From JADJEI01 sp035328465 (GTDB lineage Bacteria > Bacteroidota > Ignavibacteria > Ignavibacteriales > Ignavibacteriaceae): a DNA stretch of 47,815 bases. Both the position numbers and the translations under genes were made by a program. Positions 33,674 to 41,506 of this stretch are shown here, in pieces. The notes beneath the pieces were generated by a model that was not told the DNA's origin, did no database searches, and saw only the letters and a list, made by a program, of their open reading frames with translations. The DNA is taken from positions 1 through 47,815 of the forward strand of contig DAOLIQ010000017.1 in assembly GCA_035328465.1 (NCBI GenBank), given 5' to 3'. The stretch's first letter is position 1; each line of letters opens with the position of its first letter.

Positions 33674-34465
33674 TTGAAACTAAAAATATTTAAAAAATCA
33701 TTGATGATCGTTTTCTGCGTTTTGGCTTTTAATTTAAATGCTCAATATCCTTCCGACAATTTGCACAAAGAATTTACGAAGGTACTTGGATTAAATGTTA
33801 AAAATGGGAAAGTCAATTATAAAAATCTTTGTGCTGATAAACGCTTTGAATCGTATTTGCAGCTGCTTTCATCAACTAACCCATCTTTATTAAAAAGCGA
33901 TAATGAAAAACTTGCGTTCTGGATAAATGCCTATAATGCTTTCACACTAAAAATCGTTTGTGATAATTATCCGGTTGAAAGTATAGTTGATATTGGCAGC
34001 GGCGGGTTGGTAGTTGGACACGTGCTTGGCACAACGGTTTGGGATAAAGAATTTATTACCATAAACAAAAAGAAATATTCTCTAAATGATATAGAGCATA
34101 AAATAATCCGGGAGAAATTTAAAGAACCGCGAATACATTTTGCGCTTGTGTGTGCGTCTATTAGCTGCCCGCCTTTGCGCAATGAAGCATTTACAGCTGA
34201 AAACCTTGATGAACAGTTGAATGATCAGGCAAAAAATTTCCTCAATGATAGCTCCAAAAATGTTTTTGATCTAAAAAACCGCGAGGCAAAAATTTCTAAA
34301 GTATTGGATTGGTACGGAGCTGACTTTGCAAGCAATGATGAAGAATTACTCAAGTACCTTTCCAAATATCTTCCCCCAAAAATAGCAGACGATTTGAAAA
34401 ACTATTCAGGGAAATGGAAAATTGACTATCTTGATTATAATTGGAATCTTAATGAAATTAAATAA
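33674..34465 (+). CDS. Exported DUF547 protein
   Basis: A 263-residue protein with a signal peptide (KLKIFKKSLMIVFCVLAFNL, then NAQYPS). The body matches DUF547: KLAFWINAYNAFTLKIV, VWDKEFITI, YSLNDIEHKIIR, RIHFALVCASISCPPLR and LNDQAKNFLND. The family has a papain/transglutaminase-like look, with conserved Cys and His, but no proven activity. The start is a TTG directly after the stop codon of the glycosyltransferase fusion, implying translational coupling. DUF547 proteins often travel with TIGR04282/04283 transferases, as here. Confidence 0.88.
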   Translation: MKLKIFKKSLMIVFCVLAFNLNAQYPSDNLHKEFTKVLGLNVKNGKVNYKNLCADKRFESYLQLLSSTNPSLLKSDNEKLAFWINAYNAFTLKIVCDNYPVESIVDIGSGGLVVGHVLGTTVWDKEFITINKKKYSLNDIEHKIIREKFKEPRIHFALVCASISCPPLRNEAFTAENLDEQLNDQAKNFLNDSSKNVFDLKNREAKISKVLDWYGADFASNDEELLKYLSKYLPPKIADDLKNYSGKWKIDYLDYNWNLNEIK

Positions 34466-34500
34466 GTAAGTAAAAAAATATTAAATAACTGAAAGAATAA

Positions 34501-34719
34501 ATGGCACAAAAAAAATCTATAAAAAGCGATAAGCCAATCGGCAAGAAATCACTTGAGAAGAAACCCCTCCTCGATGCTAAACAAAAGAATAGGATATGGA
34601 CAATTGTAATCCTCGTAATTCTTTTAATCTTTTTTATAATCAATAATACAAAAGATGAACCCGAACAGGGACCTTATCCGCCGAACTTTTCGCCGACACA
34701 AATAAACAATAATCAATAA
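34501..34719 (+). CDS. Small single-pass membrane protein
   Basis: A 72-residue protein: a Lys-rich cytoplasmic start (about 1-30), one hydrophobic helix (WTIVILVILLIFFIINN, about 33-49) and a short Pro/Asn-rich outer tail. No family is recognised. It is set between the DUF547 gene (35 bases before) and the TlpA-like gene (10 bases after) on the same strand, and the charge pattern is that of a real membrane protein. Confidence 0.6.
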   Translation: MAQKKSIKSDKPIGKKSLEKKPLLDAKQKNRIWTIVILVILLIFFIINNTKDEPEQGPYPPNFSPTQINNNQ

Positions 34720-34729
34720 TGGAGTTTTA

Positions 34730-35260
34730 ATGAAATATATTTCTGTTCTTATAATTTTATTTCTATTTTCTTTTAACGCACTTGGCTGCAATACAAAAAA
34801 TGAATCCCCCGAATCTAAATTGAGCGATTCTTCTTTAACACCAGGGGATAAAAAAGCTTCAAATTTTACTTTGAAAAGTACTGATGGAAAAGAAATCAAA
34901 TTATCGGATTACAAAGGGAAAATAGTAATATTAGATTTTTGGGCAACCTGGTGCGGGCCATGCCGCAGAGGCGTTCCTGAGCTTATCTCAATTCAAAAAG
35001 AGTTTAAAGATGATGTGGTTATCATTGGCATTTCTTTAGATGCTGAATCAACCAAAGATGATATTAAACCATTCATGAAAGAGATGGGGATTAATTATCC
35101 AATTGTTTACGGCGATGATAAAGTTGTAACGGATTTTGGCGGTATTGAGGCTATTCCAACATCTTTTGTGATTGATCGGCAGGGCAATATAGTTGATCAA
35201 CACGTCGGCTTGGTCTCAAAAGATGTTTTTACAAATAAAATAAAAGAGTTAAAAAAATAA
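34730..35260 (+). CDS. TlpA/ResA-family thioredoxin-like lipoprotein
   Basis: A 176-residue protein with a lipoprotein signal ending NALGC (C20), so it is membrane-anchored on the outer side of the inner membrane or at the outer membrane. The thioredoxin fold carries the active site WATWCGPCRRG (C75, C78) and the cis-proline region IEAIPTSFVIDRQG. The family reduces disulfides in exported proteins or in cytochrome c maturation. A GGAG ribosome binding site precedes the ATG, and a terminator follows. Confidence 0.92.
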   Translation: MKYISVLIILFLFSFNALGCNTKNESPESKLSDSSLTPGDKKASNFTLKSTDGKEIKLSDYKGKIVILDFWATWCGPCRRGVPELISIQKEFKDDVVIIGISLDAESTKDDIKPFMKEMGINYPIVYGDDKVVTDFGGIEAIPTSFVIDRQGNIVDQHVGLVSKDVFTNKIKELKK

Positions 35261-35286
35261 TTTTTCTATTGATCTTATTTCAAAAT

Positions 35287-35314
35287 AAAAATCCCGGCAT
35301 TAACCGGGATTTTT
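35287..35314. terminator. Bidirectional terminator
   Basis: AAAAATCCCGG (35287-35297) pairs with CCGGGATTTTT (35304-35314) around a 6-base loop, with A and T runs on the two sides. It serves the convergent TlpA-like and PorV-like genes. Confidence 0.85.
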
Positions 35315-35336
35315 TATTAACTATTTTTTTTAGAGA

Positions 35337-36368
35337 TCAGAGTCCTTCTCTCAAAAACTTTGGCTGTTCGAGAGTAAGGATGAGAGAAATTCTGTGTGTA
35401 TCGGGTAATCTTTCAATTTCAGACGAACTGAAACGGGCGAATGAATAGTCAAGATTCAACTTCGGAAGTTTAACACCCGCACCAACTGTAAATTGTTTTA
35501 CATCATTATAACCTGCTCGAATAAAAACAAGGTTGCCGTAATTGTATTCGAATCCTGTGTGAGTATCAAAACTAACCGGGCCAATATTAAAGTAGGAGGC
35601 GAATTGTCTGTTTTCAAATCTTACATCAAAATCAACGGCGGGAGTTAATCTTCCCCAAAGAATGTCCAAACCGTAAGCAGCACCTAATTTAAGAGTAGGA
35701 CTCACAAGTTCATTCCTACCAGTGCTCCACGAAACAAGGGTGGTGGTAGCATCCTGAAGATTTGCACCAAGCCAGAGATTTTCCATCGGAGTGTAAAGTG
35801 CGCCAATGTCAAAACCAATTCCATTTGCCGTAAACTCGGCAATATTTCTACGGATCACTTTTATGTTAGCACCCCAATAAAAATCTTCGGAATGACGTTT
35901 TGCAAAAGTCAAATAGAATGCCCAATCCTGATTGCTGAATTCAGTTATGGCTCCGTAATCTAATCTATCGTCGCGAATATCAGTTATACCGTCGCCGTTT
36001 GCATCGTATAAAGCACTTCGGGTGTCAGGTATTCCATCTACACCAAGCCGCATAACACTTAATCCAAAACTCATGTCGGTTCCAAAAGGAATAGCAACAG
36101 CACCGTAATCATAATTAACCAAATCACCAAACTGCTCAGCATGCATTAAAGATATTTGAGGGTAATTAAGATGAGCTAAGCCTGCTGGGTTGTAATAACC
36201 GGATGTAACATCGTTGGCAAATGCTGTAAATGCCCCACCCATACCAAGCGCTCTTCCACCAACTCCAATTGCCATAAATTCACCAGCATACTTGGCAATT
36301 ACAGTTTGAGCATTTAGTTGAGTTAAAGAAAAGAGTAAAACTGTTGATGCAAAAATCTTTTTGAACAT
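35337..36368 (-). CDS. PorV/PorQ-family outer-membrane protein
   Basis: A 343-residue FadL-like barrel. The signal peptide (MFKKIFASTVLLFSLTQLNA) is followed by the family start EFMAIGVGGRALGMGGAFTA and NDVTSGYYNPAGLAHL. The rest is a series of amphipathic strands with Gly/aromatic turns. In the type IX system PorV shuttles cargo from the SprA translocon to the PorU sortase; other family members have less clear roles. Several Ignavibacteria genomes carry multiple copies, so this need not be the PorV itself. The three sorting-domain proteins in the window are possible clients of the system. Confidence 0.85.
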   Translation of the reverse strand: MFKKIFASTVLLFSLTQLNAQTVIAKYAGEFMAIGVGGRALGMGGAFTAFANDVTSGYYNPAGLAHLNYPQISLMHAEQFGDLVNYDYGAVAIPFGTDMSFGLSVMRLGVDGIPDTRSALYDANGDGITDIRDDRLDYGAITEFSNQDWAFYLTFAKRHSEDFYWGANIKVIRRNIAEFTANGIGFDIGALYTPMENLWLGANLQDATTTLVSWSTGRNELVSPTLKLGAAYGLDILWGRLTPAVDFDVRFENRQFASYFNIGPVSFDTHTGFEYNYGNLVFIRAGYNDVKQFTVGAGVKLPKLNLDYSFARFSSSEIERLPDTHRISLILTLEQPKFLREGL

Positions 36369-36528
36369 TGAACAAACTCCCGTTAAATATCAAAATTGAT
36401 TATTTCTGATGCCAAAATTGGCAAATAGATTTTCAAAGTCAAGGCTAAATTTTCTTGATTAAAAATTAAATTGATGACGGTCTTGAGAATAATTGAGTGA
36501 GTTTTTAGAACAGCAGAATTATGCCTTA

Positions 36529-36612
36529 TGTCATTCCGAACTCATTTCGGAATTTTAAGTAATAAAAATTTTAGATACTGAAACAACCCGTTAGCTAAGG
36601 TACAGCATGACA
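36529..36612. repeat. Short element with terminal inverted repeats
   Basis: TGTCAT (36529-36534) and ATGACA (36607-36612) bound an 84-base block with internal palindromic phrases (TTCCGAACTCATTTCGGAA and GATACTGAAACA). From memory, similar TGTCATTCCGAA...ATGACA blocks occur between genes in Bacteroidota. It lies in the 268-base gap between the PorV-like and CxxC protein genes, which holds no gene. It looks like a decayed miniature element. Confidence 0.5.
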
Positions 36613-36637
36613 ATAGCGTAAGGAGATTTATTAAGTT

Positions 36638-36880
36638 TTATTGAGAATTTTCAATTTCACTAATCCTCTTTAGTAGCTTACCGCTGTCAAAATCACCATA
36701 AGCATAAAGCTCATCCTGAATAAAAAGGGCTGGTGCGATAAAAATACCCTTTTGTTTGACCCGGTTTATGTGATCAACGTGATATGAAATGTTAGAATTC
36801 TGATTTGCAATGTTCCTGATTTTTTTTTCGACCTTTTCACAGGAAGTGCAATTTTCGGTAACAAAAAGAGTAAGTGTCAT
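36638..36880 (-). CDS. Small glutaredoxin/thioredoxin-like protein
   Basis: An 80-residue protein with a redox motif near its start (FVTENCTSCEKV, C11 and C14), followed by a beta-alpha pattern and FIAPALFIQDELYAYGDF, which provides the cis-proline position. It fits the short thioredoxin/glutaredoxin-like families used for disulfide exchange or thiol sensing. It lies 66 bases after the Crp/Fnr regulator gene on the same strand and may be cotranscribed. Confidence 0.8.
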   Translation of the reverse strand: MTLTLFVTENCTSCEKVEKKIRNIANQNSNISYHVDHINRVKQKGIFIAPALFIQDELYAYGDFDSGKLLKRISEIENSQ

Positions 36881-36946
36881 TTTTTTAAGAACAAATATAA
36901 AACAGGCACCTCAACCTCTTTTGTCGTCTTCAAGACAGAAAGGTGA

Positions 36947-37636
36947 CTATTTTAGTAATTCTTTTAATTTGTCCGGCTTCTTGATTACTAATTTTTTTCT
37001 GTCAAAATCTATTATGTGATTATCCCTTAATTCTGTCAATACTGCATTCACAGTTTGCCTTGAACACGCAGTCAATTCGGCTATATCCTGATGTTTAAGG
37101 AATGGCTTAACGAAAAATTCATCCCCAACTTTCTTACCCTGCTCTTCAGATAGTTTTATCAGGAACGAAACAATCCTTTGATTAGCATCTTTAAAAATTA
37201 ACTCTTCTATTCTCTCAGAATATTTTTTTAGTCTTAGCCCAATTAACCTCGTAAGTTTTAGATTAAGCTCAGGATTTTTTTCTACAAACTGTTTGAATTC
37301 TTCTTTGTTGATTGCACAAACGGTGCAATTATCCATCGCGATAGCAAAATCTGTTCTTTGACCTTCATCTATGAAAGCAAGCTCACCAAAAACCTCACCC
37401 ATGTTGACTAAACCCAATATCATTTCTTTACCATCACTTGAGCTTCGAGTTAATTTTACTCTGCCTTGCTTTAAAAAGAATATTGAGTTCGATGGCTCCT
37501 TAGCGAAATATATTGGCTGGTTTTTCGGGAATTCATGCATGGAAGATATTTGCCCCAATTCCATCATGCTATTTTCTTTTAATTCCTTGAAAATGTTAAA
37601 GTTTTCCAGGTACCATAGTTTTGTTTTCTCTGCCAT
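36947..37636 (-). CDS. Crp/Fnr-family transcriptional regulator
   Basis: A 229-residue regulator. Residues about 15-130 are a cyclic-nucleotide-binding-type beta roll (PIYFAKEPSNSIFFLKQGRV, MGEVFGELAFIDEGQRT). A dimer helix (about 130-155) and a winged helix-turn-helix (FLKHQDIAELTACSRQTVNA) follow. The FGELAF/RTD motif resembles cAMP-binding members, but no ligand can be assigned. There is no Fnr-type N-terminal cysteine cluster. I use the ATG at 37636; a TTG at 37648 is possible. The region upstream holds an orphan terminator and an inverted repeat that may be regulated by it. Confidence 0.92.
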   Translation of the reverse strand: MAEKTKLWYLENFNIFKELKENSMMELGQISSMHEFPKNQPIYFAKEPSNSIFFLKQGRVKLTRSSSDGKEMILGLVNMGEVFGELAFIDEGQRTDFAIAMDNCTVCAINKEEFKQFVEKNPELNLKLTRLIGLRLKKYSERIEELIFKDANQRIVSFLIKLSEEQGKKVGDEFFVKPFLKHQDIAELTACSRQTVNAVLTELRDNHIIDFDRKKLVIKKPDKLKELLK

Positions 37637-37868
37637 AGCTTCACTCAATTATGATGAATATTTGATTAGTTGCTGTTAGACACAAGCCAAATTAGATATT
37701 TATGAGGAAAATAAAAAGAAAAAATATTATTGAATTACTACTCCTTATTGAGCTTTCATTTTATTAACCTTAGAATCTGTCAGTTACACGACATTTTTTT
37801 TGCATAAAATCCGCTAAAATTGCATCGTAAAAAAAGAACAAGCATAATCATTTGAGATACATTGCACA

Positions 37869-37935
37869 TTACTTTGTGAAGCACCCTCTCACTTCACTAA
37901 GTCTAAGCCCTCTAATTTTTTAGAGGGCTTTTTTA
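37869..37935 (+). ncRNA. Candidate small RNA
   Basis: TTTG at 37851 and TTACTTTG at 37869-37876 are a weak promoter. They are followed by a hairpin GTGAAG (37876-37881)/CTTCAC (37892-37897) and a terminator hairpin. No plus-strand gene ends here, so the terminator needs another transcript. A short RNA of 50-100 nt is the simplest reading; its start is not fixed. Confidence 0.35.
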
Positions 37936-37939
37936 TTTT
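37905..37939 (+). terminator. Orphan rho-independent terminator
   Basis: AAGCCCTCTAA (37905-37915) pairs with TTAGAGGGCTT (37920-37930), then a long T tract runs on the plus strand only. No gene on the plus strand lies upstream within about 2.6 kb. Confidence 0.85.
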
Positions 37940-38007
37940 AATTTTCTTTTCAAACTGAATCAAACATAATTAGTTTTGCATAAAAGAAAGTTATCCTTTA
38001 GTAAATA

Positions 38008-40293
38008 ATGCATTCTAAATATATTTCCGTCAATTTATATTTGTTTTTTTTTATATGCTTAACCAGCCTTCAGGCGCAGGAACAAATGCAATTTAAATCA
38101 CCAACATTGATTCCAATTCCCACTAATTATTATTACATAGACGCTGAGTTCAAATTCAACGATAGTACAGCTATCTTAATTGAAAAATCTGATCAGGAAT
38201 CTTTCTTAATTGCTTCCTACCTTTCAGAAAAAATCTCAAAGTCAACCGGCAAAAGTTTGGCCCTCATCGATAAAGAACAATCAGATGGACAAAATAATTT
38301 TATAGCATTGCTAATTGATAATTCCAAAAGTAATCTTGGTGATGAAGGCTATGAATTAAATGTATCAAATAACGCTGTCTCTTTGTTGGCGTATAAACCA
38401 GCCGGATTATTCCGAGGTATTCAAACAATCAGACAATTACTCCCGCCTGAGATTGAAAAACTAAATGGTTGTGAAACTCAAAATCTTTCATTGCCCGGTA
38501 TTAATATTTTAGATAAACCAAAATTTCCATGGCGCGGGATGCTGCTTGATTGCTGCCGTCATTTTATGGATAAAGAATTTGTTAAGCGATATATAGATTT
38601 ATTAGCCTATCATAAAATGAATGTCCTTCATTGGCACTTGACTGAAGATCAAGGATGGAGGATTGAGATAAAAAAATATCCGAAGCTGACAGAAGTTGGC
38701 GCATGGCGAAAAAATGACAATGGGAGTCTTTACGGCGGTTATTATACTCAGGAAGATATTCGTGATGTGGTTGAATATGCTAAATCAAGATATATAACTA
38801 TCGTTCCCGAAATTGAGATGCCCGGTCACTCTATGGCTGCTATCACGGGTTATCCTGAATTATCCTGTACCGGTGGTCCGTTTGATGTTGCTTCAACGTG
38901 GGGGGTTTTTAAAGATGTCTATTGTGCAGGTAACGACAGCACATTTACTTTTCTTGAAAATGTTTTAACCGAGGTGATTGATCTTTTCCCCGGAACATAT
39001 ATTCACATCGGAGGCGATGAGGTTCCAAAAGATAGATGGAGCAATTGTGAGAAGTGTCAAAGTAGAATTGAAGTCGAAGGGCTTAGTGATGAAGCTGAGC
39101 TTCAAAGTTATTTTATTAAACGAATAGAAAAATTTCTCTCGTCAAAAGGTAAAAGATTAGTTGGCTGGGACGAAATACTTGAAGGCGGGCTGCCACCTGA
39201 AGCCACAGTTCAATCATGGAGAGGCATGGAAGGGGCAATTACCGCAGTGCGTTCCGGTCATGATGCAATAGTTTCGCCGACAAGTCACGCTTATTTCGAT
39301 TATGACCTTGCTACAACTGATCTTGAAAAGGTTTACTCATTTAATCCAATCCCCCCCATGTTAACTGCCGAAGAGCAAAAACATATTCTCGGCGGCGAAT
39401 GTAATATGTGGACAGAACGAGCTCCGCAGGAAAAAATAGACAGCAAAGTATTTCCTAGAATTTTAGCTATGGCTGAAGTATTGTGGACTGCCGATCCTGA
39501 TCGAAACTTTGATGAATTTTTCCAACGGGTTTATTTACATTATAAAAGATTGGATCTATTAGGTGTTAAATTCGGCAGCGAAAGCAGTCCGTTAAAAGTA
39601 TCTTCTAATTTTAATCCCAACGATCGTTCCATGAACGCTGATATTATATCTAAGGACAGCTCATTAAAAATTTATTATTCTATTGATGGCTCGAATCATT
39701 TTGATCTCTCTAATGTCTATTCGAATACTTTAAAGTTTTTTGGCAATACTAAGCTAAAATGCAAAGCATTTAAAAATGGGATTCGTTATGGGGAAACGGT
39801 TGAGAAAGAATTCATTTTTCATCGGGCATTAGGCTTGAAACCTTCGTTAACATTTAATTGCAGCGATCAATATAATGCTGGTGGCGATTTCGCTTTAACC
39901 GATGGTGTAAAAGGTTCACTAAATTTCAGAGACGGTTTATGGCAGGGCTTTGAAGGTGATGACTTCGAAGCAGTTCTCGATTTAAAAGAACTTCAAATTT
40001 TAAATGAACTATCTATCGGTTTTATTCAAGATGTAAGTTCGTGGATATTTTTCCCTTTGAATGTGGAATTTTATTCTTCTCAGGATGGAGCTGATTTTGA
40101 ACTAATAAAATCATTTAAATCAGAAGTAACTAAAAACCCTGATGTACAGATAAAAAATTTTGCCGCACAGTTTGAGCATTTATTATCACGGTATATTAAA
40201 ATAAAAGCAAAAAATATTGGCACGTGTCCCGACTGGCATTATGGTGCCGGCGGCAAAGCATGGATATTTGCAGATGAAATTATCATTAAATAA
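38008..40293 (+). CDS. Exported beta-N-acetylhexosaminidase (GH20)
   Basis: A 761-residue enzyme that removes terminal beta-GlcNAc/GalNAc by substrate-assisted catalysis. The signal peptide ends near SLQAQEQ. Residues about 30-165 are the GH20b N-terminal domain. The TIM barrel starts at FPWRGMLLDCCRHFMDKEF and carries HWHLTEDQGWR, EIEMPGHSMA and the catalytic pair D337-E338 in IHIGGDEVPKDRW. After about 520 come a chitobiase-type C-terminal beta domain and a discoidin-like C-terminal module (about 620-760, GLWQGFEGDDFEAVLDL). No T9SS sorting domain is present, so a periplasmic location is likely. The glycosylasparaginase gene follows 14 bases later. Confidence 0.93.
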   Translation: MHSKYISVNLYLFFFICLTSLQAQEQMQFKSPTLIPIPTNYYYIDAEFKFNDSTAILIEKSDQESFLIASYLSEKISKSTGKSLALIDKEQSDGQNNFIALLIDNSKSNLGDEGYELNVSNNAVSLLAYKPAGLFRGIQTIRQLLPPEIEKLNGCETQNLSLPGINILDKPKFPWRGMLLDCCRHFMDKEFVKRYIDLLAYHKMNVLHWHLTEDQGWRIEIKKYPKLTEVGAWRKNDNGSLYGGYYTQEDIRDVVEYAKSRYITIVPEIEMPGHSMAAITGYPELSCTGGPFDVASTWGVFKDVYCAGNDSTFTFLENVLTEVIDLFPGTYIHIGGDEVPKDRWSNCEKCQSRIEVEGLSDEAELQSYFIKRIEKFLSSKGKRLVGWDEILEGGLPPEATVQSWRGMEGAITAVRSGHDAIVSPTSHAYFDYDLATTDLEKVYSFNPIPPMLTAEEQKHILGGECNMWTERAPQEKIDSKVFPRILAMAEVLWTADPDRNFDEFFQRVYLHYKRLDLLGVKFGSESSPLKVSSNFNPNDRSMNADIISKDSSLKIYYSIDGSNHFDLSNVYSNTLKFFGNTKLKCKAFKNGIRYGETVEKEFIFHRALGLKPSLTFNCSDQYNAGGDFALTDGVKGSLNFRDGLWQGFEGDDFEAVLDLKELQILNELSIGFIQDVSSWIFFPLNVEFYSSQDGADFELIKSFKSEVTKNPDVQIKNFAAQFEHLLSRYIKIKAKNIGTCPDWHYGAGGKAWIFADEIIIK

Positions 40294-40307
40294 TCGAAAG
40301 TCATTTT

Positions 40308-41357
40308 ATGAAAAGAAGAAATTTTGTTAAAGCTGCTTCAGTTAGTTTGGGCTCTGCACTGCTGACTAAAAATTCTATTGCAAAATCGTTAAACACTTTT
40401 GGTCAAATCAATAGGACTACTAAGCCAATTGTTATATCGAGCGGAAATGGTTTACGTGCTACCGAAAAAGCAATGGAGTTGATTCTAAAAGGTGAAGATG
40501 CTCTTGATGCCTGCATTGCCGGAGTAAATATTATTGAAGATGATCCGAATGATCACTCGGTTGGTTACGGTGGAATTCCAAACGAGGAGGGTGTGGTTGA
40601 ACTTGATGCCTGCTGTATGCACGGACCGACTCATAATGCAGGTGGAGTTGCGAGTATTCAAAATATTAAAAATCCATCTAAGGTTGCAAAGCTTGTGATG
40701 GAAAGAACCGATCATGTTTTAATCGTTGGGGAGGGTGCGTTAATATTTGCAAAGGCGCATGGCTTCAAGGAAGAAAATCTTTTAACAGAAGAAGCGAGAG
40801 AAATTTGGTTGTACTGGAAAGAATCTTTAAGCAAAAATGATGATTGGTTTACTCCCGATGATAAAGATGTACCTGAATCAGTTAAAAAATATTTTGGAAT
40901 TACAGGAACTATCTCCTGTCTCGGTATTGATTTGAATGGGAATATTTCCGGCGTAACTACAACAAGCGGGCTTTCGTTTAAAATTCCGGGTCGGGTTGGC
41001 GACAGCCCCATTATCGGTGCGGGGCTTTATGTTGATAATGAAGTTGGAGCTTGCGGCTCAACTGGGCGGGGGGAAGAAAATCTGAAAAATCTATCCTGCT
41101 TTTTAGTCGTTGAAAAAATGCGCGAGGGTCTTTCGCCTGCCGAAGCGTGCATCGAAGTTTTAAAGCGCGTTGATCATAATGCAAAGATGCCTTCGCTGCG
41201 TAATGAAAAAGGACTGCCAAATTTCGGACTGACTTTCTATGCTATAAATAAGAATGGCGAGTTCGGTGCTGCTTCTATGTTTGGACCACTCAAGTTTTCG
41301 ATAAATGAAAACGGCAATAACAGACTTGAAGAAGCGAAGTATTTGTATGGCTGGTAA
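40308..41357 (+). CDS. Exported glycosylasparaginase (N4-(beta-N-acetylglucosaminyl)-L-asparaginase)
   Basis: A 349-residue Ntn hydrolase that splits the GlcNAc-Asn bond left when N-glycoproteins are degraded. The N-terminus (KRRNFVKAASVSLGSALL) is a twin-arginine signal. The autoprocessing nucleophile is T201 in ITGTISCLGID; the family normally has HDTIGM, so the Asp before Thr is Gly here. The substrate loops GRVGDSPIIGAGLYVDNEVG and CGSTGRGEENLK are intact. Gene order with GH20 implies a joint pathway for N-linked glycan stubs. Activity is likely given the intact loops, but the altered residue deserves a check. Confidence 0.9.
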   Translation: MKRRNFVKAASVSLGSALLTKNSIAKSLNTFGQINRTTKPIVISSGNGLRATEKAMELILKGEDALDACIAGVNIIEDDPNDHSVGYGGIPNEEGVVELDACCMHGPTHNAGGVASIQNIKNPSKVAKLVMERTDHVLIVGEGALIFAKAHGFKEENLLTEEAREIWLYWKESLSKNDDWFTPDDKDVPESVKKYFGITGTISCLGIDLNGNISGVTTTSGLSFKIPGRVGDSPIIGAGLYVDNEVGACGSTGRGEENLKNLSCFLVVEKMREGLSPAEACIEVLKRVDHNAKMPSLRNEKGLPNFGLTFYAINKNGEFGAASMFGPLKFSINENGNNRLEEAKYLYGW

Positions 41358-41506
41358 ATATAATCTTAACTAAAATATGAATCGTTTTTTATATCATATC
41401 TAAAAATCTACATTGTAGTTAATAATTCTCCTCAAAGACGTAGGAGCTCCTGCAAAGAGTGGATGATTATTTTCAGAAGTTAGTAATTGTTATAGATTCT
41501 ACGTTG

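Larger units (their letters stand above)
37649..38007. other. 359-base gene-free region with an orphan transcription unit
   Basis: The divergent gap between the Crp/Fnr gene and the GH20 gene. It contains a 21-codon frame at 37702-37767 (not supported), GTGAAG-N10-CTTCAC at 37876-37897, and a strong plus-strand terminator at 37905-37930. The rest is AT-rich with no recognised feature. Confidence 0.5.

Noticed and set aside
37702..37767. 21-codon plus-strand frame (MRKIKRKNIIELLLLIELSF)
   Set aside because: It has no ribosome binding site and no promoter nearby, and it ends more than 130 bases before the terminator; it is likely chance in AT-rich DNA.
40485..41220. Minus-strand frames opposite the glycosylasparaginase
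   Set aside because: They are antisense to conserved enzyme motifs, with no ribosome binding sites and no recognisable product.
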